Below are positions 7,934-14,632 of a stretch of 17,469 nucleotides of DNA, one piece after another. Made by a program: the position numbers and the translations under genes. Source of the DNA: an uncultured Tissierellia bacterium (GTDB taxonomy: Bacteria > Bacillota > Clostridia > Tissierellales > Peptoniphilaceae). Numbering within the stretch: position 1 is the stretch's first letter; each line of letters opens with the position of its first letter. The notes under the pieces are model-generated. The model was not told the DNA's origin, searched no databases, and worked only from the letters and a program-made list of their open reading frames with translations. The DNA is taken from positions 1 through 17,469 of the forward strand of contig CAMYAK010000016.1 of the NCBI GenBank assembly GCA_947253765.1. Direction: 5' to 3'.

Positions 7934-9217
7934 ATGAGAGATAAAAAATTTTGGAACAGTAAACAAAAAATAGTTTATGAATGGCTTGAGGAGTTGGACC
8001 ATCCCGAAGAGGGCATAACTTTTCTTTACGTCGTAGGAACCAATGGCAAGGGATCGGTCGGTAGGGCCCTGGCCCTGGCCTTGGAGGGTTTGACCGGTCA
8101 AAAGGTGGGCCATTTCCTATCACCTCACATACATAAATACAATGAGAGGATAATGATAGGAAAAGAGGCTATTTCAGACGAAAAGCTTGAGGCTATCAAG
8201 AATAAAATGGCCTTAGCGGCTGAGAAAAAGGGCCTGGAATACCAGGGCTATTTCATAAACTCCTTTATAGAGGCAATGCTGGCCTTTAAAGGGCTTAAGC
8301 TTGCGGTCATCGAAGCGGGGATCGGGGCTCTTGAAGATGTCACAAATATCTTGCCCTTCTCATTTCAGGTCCTGACAAAAATGGGCTTGGACCACACAAA
8401 TATTTTAGGGAATACTTTAAAAGATATAGCTTTTCAAAAGGCGTCAAGTCTGCCTGCACATACTCCTGCCGTGTCCTGCAACCAGGACGAAGAAGCTAAG
8501 GACGAGATAGAACGCTTGGCCGGGGAGAAGGGCTCTCCAATAACATTCAGTTCTCCCGATTCAATAAAGAACCTGAGTATTCATATAAGACCGAGGGGGG
8601 CTGAGACCGACAAGGGCACTGCTTGGACCATGTCTTTTGACTATGATGGTGATTGGCTTTCAGGTAAATACGAGACAAGGCTGGTCGGACTCCATCAGAG
8701 AGAAAACTTGGCAACAGCTTTGAAGTCGATGGAAATAATTTTTGATCCTGAAAGTGGGGATTTTTCCGATATAAAAAAACATTTCAAGAACAGGATGACA
8801 AGGTTGGAAATAAAAGAAACAGTCATTGAAGCCTTAAAAGAGCTCTACCTACCGGGGAGGTTGGAACTCCTTTCAAGAGACCCCTACATAATCATTGACG
8901 GGGCCCACAATGACCAGGCTATAGGAGTGCTTAAAGAAAATTTAGCCTGGCTGGGTTTTTCTGAAAAAGGCGCCTTCGGCAAACCAAACCTGATTTTCGG
9001 CTGCCATGATGGAAAAATACATGAAGGGGCCAAAGAAGATTTTTATCAGGCAATGAATAGTGTTTATATGATAGATATTCAAGATGTGGAAGATGAAGAA
9101 GTAAAAAGCAGGGTTGAGCGAGCCCTGAAGGACTCTATAGATAAGGACTCCACAAGGCCCATTATCGTTGCAGGAAGTCTATATATGTTGGATTTGGACC
9201 CTTGCCCGGAAGAATAG
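7934..9217 (+). CDS. folC: Folylpolyglutamate synthase (Mur ligase family)
   Basis: 427 residues, the normal FolC length. It adds glutamates to folates so that they stay in the cell and bind folate enzymes well. The ATP loop GTNGKGS (residues 35-41), the FolC signature HFLSPHIHKYNERI just after, DGAHN at about residue 322 and the C-terminal AGSLYML block are all present. The start has a modest AGAGGA site 4 nt upstream. It lies 16 nt behind fhs on the same strand. It could also have dihydrofolate synthase activity; sequence alone cannot decide. No clear terminator follows, only a perfect 14-bp palindrome at 9226-9239. Confidence 0.96.
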   Translation: MRDKKFWNSKQKIVYEWLEELDHPEEGITFLYVVGTNGKGSVGRALALALEGLTGQKVGHFLSPHIHKYNERIMIGKEAISDEKLEAIKNKMALAAEKKGLEYQGYFINSFIEAMLAFKGLKLAVIEAGIGALEDVTNILPFSFQVLTKMGLDHTNILGNTLKDIAFQKASSLPAHTPAVSCNQDEEAKDEIERLAGEKGSPITFSSPDSIKNLSIHIRPRGAETDKGTAWTMSFDYDGDWLSGKYETRLVGLHQRENLATALKSMEIIFDPESGDFSDIKKHFKNRMTRLEIKETVIEALKELYLPGRLELLSRDPYIIIDGAHNDQAIGVLKENLAWLGFSEKGAFGKPNLIFGCHDGKIHEGAKEDFYQAMNSVYMIDIQDVEDEEVKSRVERALKDSIDKDSTRPIIVAGSLYMLDLDPCPEE

Positions 9218-9225
9218 AAATACCT

Positions 9226-9239
9226 ATCTCCCGGGAGAT
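9226..9239. repeat. 14-bp perfect palindrome in the folC-folT gap
   Basis: ATCTCCCGGGAGAT is self-complementary. It lies 8 nt after the folC stop, in the 74-nt space between the convergent folC and folT genes. There is no loop and no T-run, so it is not a standard terminator. Confidence 0.5.
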
Positions 9240-9291
9240 TCCGGGTCATACTTATAAAGGATAAACTTGGATTAGTCAGGTTGAAAAATTC

Positions 9292-9810
9292 CTATTTTTT
9301 GAGTCTTTCAATTATGGGAGAATTTAAAACAAAGCTTATTCCCACAATCTTTAAGGTCGCCATTGAAAGCTGTTGGGGAATTCTTTTGTATAACAATATT
9401 TTCATCGGAACATTTATGATCTGCGACACCCAGTAAGTATTGAGAAGGCTGTGCAGGACAAATTGTTCAATCAAAATAAAAAGGATCAGTTTTTTAATGC
9501 TGAATTTTCCTTCAAAGAAGAATACGCCGTAGCATGCTGCAGATAAACCTGATACGAGGCTAAGGCCCAGGTGTGGCGGACCGCTGGGGAATAGAAGAAT
9601 TCCTACCAGGTCAGCTAAAAATCCGGTAATAAATGCCGGTAGGGGGCCAAGTCTTAATCCGCAAACCAGATAAACAAGAAAAGTGAAAGAAAATCTCATA
9701 GTTAAAAGGCTGATTGAAAACATCCTTGTGACTATGATGCTTAGCGCTATATAAATAGCGATTTCAGCCATCATGCCGACTTTAGAAATACGATCATTGT
9801 AAAGTTTCAT
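9292..9810 (-). CDS. folT: Folate ECF transporter S component (FolT-like)
   Basis: 172 residues and mostly hydrophobic, with about six membrane segments. The substrate-binding subunit of an energy-coupling-factor transporter captures vitamin at the membrane. It needs the shared EcfA/A'/T module, which is not in this window. Family marks: RFSFTFLVYLVCGLRLGPLPA, GFLADLVGILLFPSGP and LLNTYWVSQI, as in the folate group. The ATG at 9810 is chosen over one 63 nt upstream because GGAGG sits 5 nt before it. The position facing fhs-folC supports folate as substrate. Other vitamins are possible but less likely. Confidence 0.82.
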   Translation of the reverse strand: MKLYNDRISKVGMMAEIAIYIALSIIVTRMFSISLLTMRFSFTFLVYLVCGLRLGPLPAFITGFLADLVGILLFPSGPPHLGLSLVSGLSAACYGVFFFEGKFSIKKLILFILIEQFVLHSLLNTYWVSQIINVPMKILLYKRIPQQLSMATLKIVGISFVLNSPIIERLKK

Positions 9811-9879
9811 TGTTTCCTCCATAGATTCGGGTTCCGGTGTCCCATAAAAATATAGGACTATGTCTGATTTCAACTATAG

Positions 9880-9972
9880 TGGAGCTATATCCAAGCTATC
9901 ATAATTAGCGGGAGTCCTGACTTAAAGACCTTTTAAGAAGGGGACGCCCGACCATAAATACTATTCTACTCT
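9880..9972 (-). promoter_or_regulatory. Structured leader upstream of folT, possible regulatory RNA
   Basis: On the minus strand, between lexA and folT, an 8-position stem (GGGCGTCC / GGACTCCC, 7 pairs; 9910-9917 with 9942-9949) encloses a second hairpin (CCTT / AAGG). The segment opens with AGAGTAGA and closes with GCTCCA after about 93 nt. THF-I riboswitches occur before folT genes and begin and end in a similar way, but their conserved core (GCGTTAAGTG) is not seen. It may be a diverged folate riboswitch, another attenuator or simple intergenic structure. Confidence 0.22.
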
Positions 9973-10011
9973 TTTAAAATTTCCTGTAAAGTTTAAAAAA
10001 TATTCAAGAAG

Positions 10012-10644
10012 TTAATAGATCCTGTAAAGTCCGCAGACTATGCCCAATATCTTGCAATCCTTTACTATTATGGGGTCCATTGAGGAGTTTTCAGGCCTCA
10101 ACTCTATGTAGTCTTTGCGATCAAAAAAGGTCTTAACTGTGGCTGAATCTTCAATAAGGGCTACGACTTGTTGGCCGTTCCGGGCCCTGTCCTGCCTTCT
10201 CACTATGACGTGGTCTCCGTCAAAGATTCCTGCCTCTATCATGGATTCTCCCTCTATTTTTAAGACAAAATAGTCTTGGCCGTCATTGGGAAAAAAGTTT
10301 GATGGCAGGGGTATCATATCTTCAACATAGTCATCGGCATATATGGGGGAGCCGGCTGCAACAGGCCCATAAACCGGGATATCATAAACATCATCCCTAT
10401 AAGGCTTATTTTCTTCAGATATGGGGTTTTCTTTATTAACAAGGCTCAAGGACCGGTTTGAGCCTGAGTCCATGTTTAAAAGGCCTTGACTTATTAGACT
10501 TTTAATATCCGCGGAAACGGTCGAAGTTGAAGAAATTGAACAGGCCTTGGCTATATCCCTAAAGCTGGGGGAATAGCCCTTTTCATTTATGTGCTTCTCT
10601 ATGTATTTATATACCTCAAGACGGCGTTTTTGAGTGGAATCCAT
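10012..10644 (-). CDS. lexA: LexA repressor
   Basis: Represses SOS genes and cuts itself when RecA filaments form. 210 residues from the second of two adjacent ATGs, which lies 6 nt from AAAGGAG; the first ATG (10647) is only 3 nt away. The N-terminus is a winged helix (YSPSFRDIAKACSISSTSTVSADIKSL). The C-terminus is the S24 peptidase fold. The cleavage site VAAGS has the cut at Ala97-Gly98. The nucleophile is Ser134 in GESM and the general base is Lys171 in ATVKTF. All key residues are present. A LexA box in its own promoter indicates autoregulation. Confidence 0.96.
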   Translation of the reverse strand: MDSTQKRRLEVYKYIEKHINEKGYSPSFRDIAKACSISSTSTVSADIKSLISQGLLNMDSGSNRSLSLVNKENPISEENKPYRDDVYDIPVYGPVAAGSPIYADDYVEDMIPLPSNFFPNDGQDYFVLKIEGESMIEAGIFDGDHVIVRRQDRARNGQQVVALIEDSATVKTFFDRKDYIELRPENSSMDPIIVKDCKILGIVCGLYRIY

Positions 10645-10662
10645 CATTAGCTCCTTTCAAAA

Positions 10663-10674
10663 GAACATATATTC
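10663..10674. promoter_or_regulatory. LexA (SOS) box in the lexA promoter
   Basis: GAACATATATTC differs by one base from the palindromic Gram-positive core GAACATATGTTC. It lies 19 nt before the lexA start and directly downstream of the -10 box, where bound LexA would block transcription. Confidence 0.85.
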
Positions 10675-10681
10675 TTTTTTT

Positions 10682-10687
10682 ATTATA
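10682..10687 (-). promoter_or_regulatory. -10 box of lexA
   Basis: TATAAT on the minus strand, 38 nt upstream of the lexA start and 7 nt upstream of the SOS box. No convincing -35 hexamer is seen at 16-18 nt; the sequence there (TATCTT) is poor. Confidence 0.6.
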
Positions 10688-10754
10688 CCTTGTTTACCGT
10701 TCGGAAGATAGTAAAAATAAAAGATTTATAATGGATTGAATTTTTTATGAGTAG

Positions 10755-10776
10755 TTGACCGAAGTGAGGGTATAAT
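10755..10776 (+). promoter_or_regulatory. Probable promoter region of the desulfoferrodoxin gene
   Basis: A perfect TATAAT (10771-10776) has TTGACC (10755-10760) 10 nt upstream, the same unusual spacing as in front of fhs. No -35 is found at the normal distance and no extended -10 TG is present. The -10 assignment is likely; the role of TTGACC is open. Confidence 0.5.
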
Positions 10777-10831
10777 ACAGAACGAAATGGTAGTTCAAAA
10801 TATAATTAAATTAACAAATTAGGAGGTAAAA

Positions 10832-11203
10832 ATGTTTAAATTTTATCATTGCGAAAAATGTGGATCTTTGGTTATTAAACTAAATGATGCTGTATGTGCT
10901 CCCGCTTGCTGTGGAGACCATATGACAGAGCTTGTAGCCGGAACAACTGATGCAGCTCAGGAAAAACACGTGCCTGCAGTAAAACGTGAAGGCAACACTG
11001 TTCATGTTGAAGTTGGTGAAGTCCTTCATCCTATGACAGAAAAACACCTGATCGAATTCATAGCAGCTGTCCAGGGTGACAAGGTCCAGTTAAAGAGACT
11101 TACAGCTGAAGACGAGCCCAAGGCTGACTTCATTGTTGAAGACGGTCCTGTAGAAGTTTATGAGTTCTGCAACCTCCATGGACTTTGGAAGGCCAGGGCC
11201 TAA
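10832..11203 (+). CDS. Desulfoferrodoxin, class I superoxide reductase
   Basis: 123 residues, standard length. It reduces superoxide to hydrogen peroxide in the cytosol of anaerobes without making oxygen, using electrons usually passed by rubredoxin. The N-terminal desulforedoxin domain has Cys7, Cys10, Cys26 and Cys27 for the FeCys4 centre. The catalytic centre has His46, His66, His72 and His116 plus Cys113 (EKHVP, LHPM, TEKH, CNLHG), and the active-site Glu44-Lys45 pair is kept. All ligands match the known desulfoferrodoxin spacing. AGGAGG lies 5 nt before the ATG. It is monocistronic with a strong terminator. It is divergent from lexA but has no SOS box of its own nearby. Confidence 0.96.
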   Translation: MFKFYHCEKCGSLVIKLNDAVCAPACCGDHMTELVAGTTDAAQEKHVPAVKREGNTVHVEVGEVLHPMTEKHLIEFIAAVQGDKVQLKRLTAEDEPKADFIVEDGPVEVYEFCNLHGLWKARA

Positions 11204-11230
11204 TCCGGTACTATCGGTTTAAATCAAAAT

Positions 11231-11284
11231 AAAGACACCTTGTTTACTGAGATTCAGATCTCAGGATACAGGGTGTCTTTTTAT
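11231..11284. terminator. Bidirectional terminator between desulfoferrodoxin and vWA genes
   Basis: A long stem AAAGACACC / GGTGTCTTT (11231-11239, 11272-11280) encloses a smaller hairpin TGAGAT-tcag-ATCTCA. It ends in TTTTTAT on the plus strand and TTTATTTTG on the minus strand. On the minus strand the hairpin begins right at the vWA stop codon. Confidence 0.88.
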
Positions 11285-13176
11285 ATTGAAGTCATTTCCC
11301 TTATTTCATCAAGTAGGAGTCCGGAAACAAATTCGGCAAAACGCTCGATTTTCTTTATATAGGCAAAGCCGTGGCCATAAATTTTCAAGCCCGCATCAAG
11401 GTCCTCTTCATTGCCTGTAAAAATCCCGAACAGGGCAACATTATCCTCCCTGATCTTTCTAACCTTTTCTGCACTGTCCTTAATGGCAGCCTCATCTTTA
11501 TAGTCTTTCTGTTTATCAAAGGAGTGGGTGTTTATCCCAATCCGGGCATCAAAGGGCTTGCCGTCGCTAAGGACAATCATGATATTTTTATGGTGGGCCT
11601 TTCTCAGCATCCTGGTTTTTACAATTTCGAAGGCATAGCCGTCACGGTTTGCAGCATCAGGGAAAAAGTTCAGAACCTCCCTGCTTTTGTTGGTCTCATA
11701 ATAATCCCTAAACTGTCTAATTACAGTGTAGCCCTGCTGGCTCTGGAAGGAAGAGATCCTAAGTGGGATATTGGCGTTTTCCAAAGCCTTACTTAAAATA
11801 TAGGCTTGGCAGGCAACCCTCTCTTTATGAGGATCTTGCGAAGCTGAAGAATCAATGACCAGGTCCACGATTAGTTGACCGGGCTCTTCATTGGATGAGG
11901 ATAAAAAAACCTTGTTTTGATGCAGTATAGGATTTTTCCAGGCTATATCGCTTTTTAGTAGGCCATGATCCTTATAGAATCTACCCTCTTCCGCTTCATT
12001 TTTAATGGCGGATTTTAATTTCTCCGTAAGAATGTTTATTGATTTTTTAACCGGCCGCATATTTTCACGTATATAGACCTCATTGTCTATTCTGGCCCGC
12101 CTCATAAGCTTTTGACGGTAGGGGAGGTCTGAAAGTTCATGGTCTATGGCTTGGCTCCGGTCGGTAAGCCAGTATACCGAGTCATTCGAATAAGATTTTT
12201 TCTCGTCTATTATTTCCAAAGCCTTTTTAATTTCAGCTTCTTCGATTTTAAAGCCCTTGCTTATATGAACCTTCTCATTTTTGTGGATGCCAAGGGAAAC
12301 TTGGCTTTCAATAGCTCCGGTTTCTTTTTTGCTCAGCATGGAGGGCCCGTAGTTTTTTTCAATGAAAGCCAGCCTGTCTTTCATTGAGCTTCCGCTTTTC
12401 TTAATATCGGAATCCCTATCCTTGAATTTTTTCTCGGACTCATCCAACAAGATATTGTCCATAAATTCTGCAGATCCCACGCTTAACTCCTCGAGCAGTT
12501 CATCATCGCTCAGGAGGTCAACCCTCTTTCTTGAATTCTTCGGATTGGCAGCATTATTCTTTTGTTTAACCTTGTTTTCGGGCTTGGACTCAACTTCACT
12601 CAGGACAAAATTGCTCTTCAAAACTTTTTGCATGCCGGCAATAAAATCGACCGTATCAAAATCTGAGAGGGCCATAAGGTCATCAAGCAGCCTGCGGGTC
12701 ATACCATCTATTTTAGGAACCAGGCCAAGGCTCCTTTCGACATAGCCCCGGTCAATTATGAATACTCCGCTTCCCGTCCGGCCTCGTGTTACAACTTCAA
12801 GAACTTCTCTTAAAAATCCGTCTCTAAGACTTTTTAGACCGGGTCTTTCTGAAATGAGGAGGTCTGATCCGGCCTTCTCTAAAGGTATGGCAATAAGTTG
12901 CATAAGGCTCAAACCCTCGGATACTTCATTTTTTAGACGGTCGGCATAGGCAAGGATAAAAGCCAGGTCGAAACGCCTGTCCAGGCAGCCCAACAGGGCA
13001 TTGATATAGATAATAGAATTATTGCTCAGCTTATTGGAACCAATGTAGTCCCTCTGAAATATGGGAAAGAGGGGAAAAGAAAGGTCCCGGTCATAGTTTT
13101 CAGACAGGGTCCACCTTATATTTTGTAGCCTGTCATTAAATTGCTCATCTATATTCTTCATATTTAAAATTTTCAT
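11281..13176 (-). CDS. vWA-domain protein (CobT/NorD-like), partner of the MoxR ATPase
   Basis: 631 residues. The C-terminal 200 residues form a von Willebrand A domain with a complete metal site: Asp442-x-Ser444-x-Ser446 (DSSAS), NRDGYAFE near residue 511, and Asp538 in VLSDGKPFD. This arrangement resembles the vWA domains of CobT and NorD. Residues 1-200 are helical with no recognised domain. Residues 200-320 are charged, probably flexible. There is no signal peptide. The start overlaps the moxR stop by 4 nt (ATGA), so translation is coupled. MoxR-vWA pairs generally act as chaperones that insert cofactors or activate complexes. No obvious client gene (nor, cbb, cob) is present here, so the target is unknown. 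Confidence 0.85.
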   Translation of the reverse strand: MKILNMKNIDEQFNDRLQNIRWTLSENYDRDLSFPLFPIFQRDYIGSNKLSNNSIIYINALLGCLDRRFDLAFILAYADRLKNEVSEGLSLMQLIAIPLEKAGSDLLISERPGLKSLRDGFLREVLEVVTRGRTGSGVFIIDRGYVERSLGLVPKIDGMTRRLLDDLMALSDFDTVDFIAGMQKVLKSNFVLSEVESKPENKVKQKNNAANPKNSRKRVDLLSDDELLEELSVGSAEFMDNILLDESEKKFKDRDSDIKKSGSSMKDRLAFIEKNYGPSMLSKKETGAIESQVSLGIHKNEKVHISKGFKIEEAEIKKALEIIDEKKSYSNDSVYWLTDRSQAIDHELSDLPYRQKLMRRARIDNEVYIRENMRPVKKSINILTEKLKSAIKNEAEEGRFYKDHGLLKSDIAWKNPILHQNKVFLSSSNEEPGQLIVDLVIDSSASQDPHKERVACQAYILSKALENANIPLRISSFQSQQGYTVIRQFRDYYETNKSREVLNFFPDAANRDGYAFEIVKTRMLRKAHHKNIMIVLSDGKPFDARIGINTHSFDKQKDYKDEAAIKDSAEKVRKIREDNVALFGIFTGNEEDLDAGLKIYGHGFAYIKKIERFAEFVSGLLLDEIREMTSI

Positions 13177-14087
13177 TTATTAAAAAGCTCTTGGGACTTG
13201 AGATTTTCAGGGATTCTGAGCCTTATAAGATCTTGGATAAGCTCCTGCTCATAGGGGTCGAAAGACTTGTTGACAAGACCCATTTCAAGGGCTTTATATG
13301 GGGAAAGATTTAATTCCATAAGTTTTATGGCTGCCAATAGACCCCTGAGGTCAAGGCTCTTACCGGAGATTTCGCCGTTATCATTTTTGAGTTTTAAATC
13401 GGCAATCAGACCTGAAAATTGGCCAACCCACTCATCCTTAAGATAAGGATAAACACTTTTTATAAGCTTTATCAAGTCGGAATCTGTCAAGGACGGAACC
13501 TGAATAATCAAAAAGCGGGAGGCCAGGGCTTCGTTTAATTCACGCGTTCCCATGTATCCGTAGTTCATTGTGGCTATAAAGCGGGTTTCGTCCCTTAGGT
13601 TGATCCTGCTGTAGCCTGGGATGTCAATGAAGCGCCTGAAGTCCAAACATGCATGAAGGACAGCAACCGCATCATTTCTTGCCATGTTGATTTCGTCAAG
13701 GATTCCGTAACCGCCCTTTTCAGCACATTCAAGAATGGGCCCCTTTCTGAATTCGACCTGACCGTTTTTAAAAGTGTCGCTACCAATCAGACTGGACGCA
13801 TCGGTATTTATATGGAATGAGAGGGTACACGACGGCCTCTTAAAGAGGTAGGCCAGGTTTTCGGCCAGGACATTTTTGCCCGTTGCCTTGGGACCTGCAA
13901 GCAGGAGGTTTTGTCCTGCCAATATAGCAGTTATAGCCTCTTCCCAAACCTGCTTTCCATAGTAAATAAAAGCGGGCTTGCTTATGGATTCCTCAAGCTC
14001 CTTGCTCAGAGGATGGTCTACAATATATTTCTCCACAGATTTGAGGAGTTGGGGATCAACCCCTTGTTCTTTCAATATATCTATCAT
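13173..14087 (-). CDS. MoxR-family AAA+ ATPase
   Basis: 304 residues. The ATPase core is visible: Walker A GPKATGKN (65-72), Walker B GILDEI (128-133), sensor-1 Asn175 in IATMNYG, and a likely arginine finger Arg191 in ALASRF. The residue after the Walker A lysine is Asn rather than Thr/Ser. Because Lys and the Walker B acidic pair remain, ATP hydrolysis is still likely. It forms an operon with the downstream vWA gene (4-nt overlap) and would remodel a client together with it in the cytosol. The start has a purine-rich GGAAGGGAAAG site. Its promoter is built into the preceding terminator (14121-14149). Confidence 0.9.
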   Translation of the reverse strand: MIDILKEQGVDPQLLKSVEKYIVDHPLSKELEESISKPAFIYYGKQVWEEAITAILAGQNLLLAGPKATGKNVLAENLAYLFKRPSCTLSFHINTDASSLIGSDTFKNGQVEFRKGPILECAEKGGYGILDEINMARNDAVAVLHACLDFRRFIDIPGYSRINLRDETRFIATMNYGYMGTRELNEALASRFLIIQVPSLTDSDLIKLIKSVYPYLKDEWVGQFSGLIADLKLKNDNGEISGKSLDLRGLLAAIKLMELNLSPYKALEMGLVNKSFDPYEQELIQDLIRLRIPENLKSQELFNK

Positions 14088-14120
14088 GATCTTTCCCTTC
14101 CGGAATTAACGAATTTTAGA

Positions 14121-14149
14121 ATTATATAATTTAAAAAATCGGCTTGCAA
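14121..14149 (-). promoter_or_regulatory. Promoter of the moxR-vWA operon
   Basis: On the minus strand, TTGCAA (14144-14149), a 17-nt spacer and TATAAT (14121-14126). The -35 hexamer lies within the upstream terminator hairpin and the spacer contains its T-run. Confidence 0.65.
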
Positions 14150-14164
14150 AAAACAAACCGATTT
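14131..14164 (-). terminator. Terminator of the DUF6465-like gene
   Basis: On the minus strand a stem AAATCGG-t-TTG / CAA-g-CCGATTT has a T-rich loop and is followed by TTTTAAATT. It begins 44 nt after the stop of the small gene at 14209. Confidence 0.85.
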
Positions 14165-14208
14165 CTTATTACCCATTATTCAAAAACTTATTTCCGTATC
14201 AGATTATC

Positions 14209-14409
14209 TTAAAATTCAATTCTTCCTTTTTGCTCACCATCATTTATATTGTAGTAAGCACTGAATTCTTCGGGTTTAACATAGATATCAAGAGTTTTAA
14301 TTTGACCGACCTTGTTTCCACCCTCTTTCCAGTATTCCTTTGCAGTTGCAACAAAGTCTTCTGTGCTTGCATCATGACCCTGGTACTGGACACAAATATT
14401 TGTTTTCAT
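14209..14409 (-). CDS. Small DUF6465-like conserved protein
   Basis: 66 residues. The start is placed at the ATG at 14409 because AAGGAGG lies 4 nt upstream; a longer version would carry an unlikely N-terminal extension. The sequence MKTNICVQYQG, then KTLDIYVKPEEFSAYYNIND, fits a short clostridial family annotated as DUF6465, known only as a conserved protein. It has no signal peptide or membrane segment and looks like a small alpha/beta domain. It has its own promoter and terminator, so it is a single-gene unit. Function unknown; the family name is from memory of the motif. Confidence 0.75.
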   Translation of the reverse strand: MKTNICVQYQGHDASTEDFVATAKEYWKEGGNKVGQIKTLDIYVKPEEFSAYYNINDGEQKGRIEF

Positions 14410-14457
14410 AATTCCTCCTTGAAAAACACTCAAAAAATTCAAAATATTTATATAAGT

Positions 14458-14485
14458 ATTATACTATTATTTTTCGAAAAGGCAA
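14458..14485 (-). promoter_or_regulatory. Promoter of the DUF6465-like gene
   Basis: On the minus strand, TTGCCT (14480-14485), a 16-nt spacer and TATAAT (14458-14463), about 50 nt upstream of the start codon. Confidence 0.6.
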
Positions 14486-14632
14486 TAAAATGCCTGAAAA
14501 CAGAGGCTTTGCCGTGGAAAGCTTTTCCCGGAGAACGGGTTTTTATAAATAATTTTGAAAAGTTTAAGATATTTTTTAAAAACCGGGCTTTCGTGTAAAA
14601 TCTAATCAAAAGAGAAATTACTTTAAATCAAA

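Noticed and set aside
9226..9239. Palindrome as terminator of folC
   Set aside because: No loop and no T-run on either side, so it does not meet the pattern of an intrinsic terminator.
11371..12745. Several plus-strand open frames of 80-140 codons
   Set aside because: All lie opposite the vWA gene, lack ribosome binding sites and resemble no known family.
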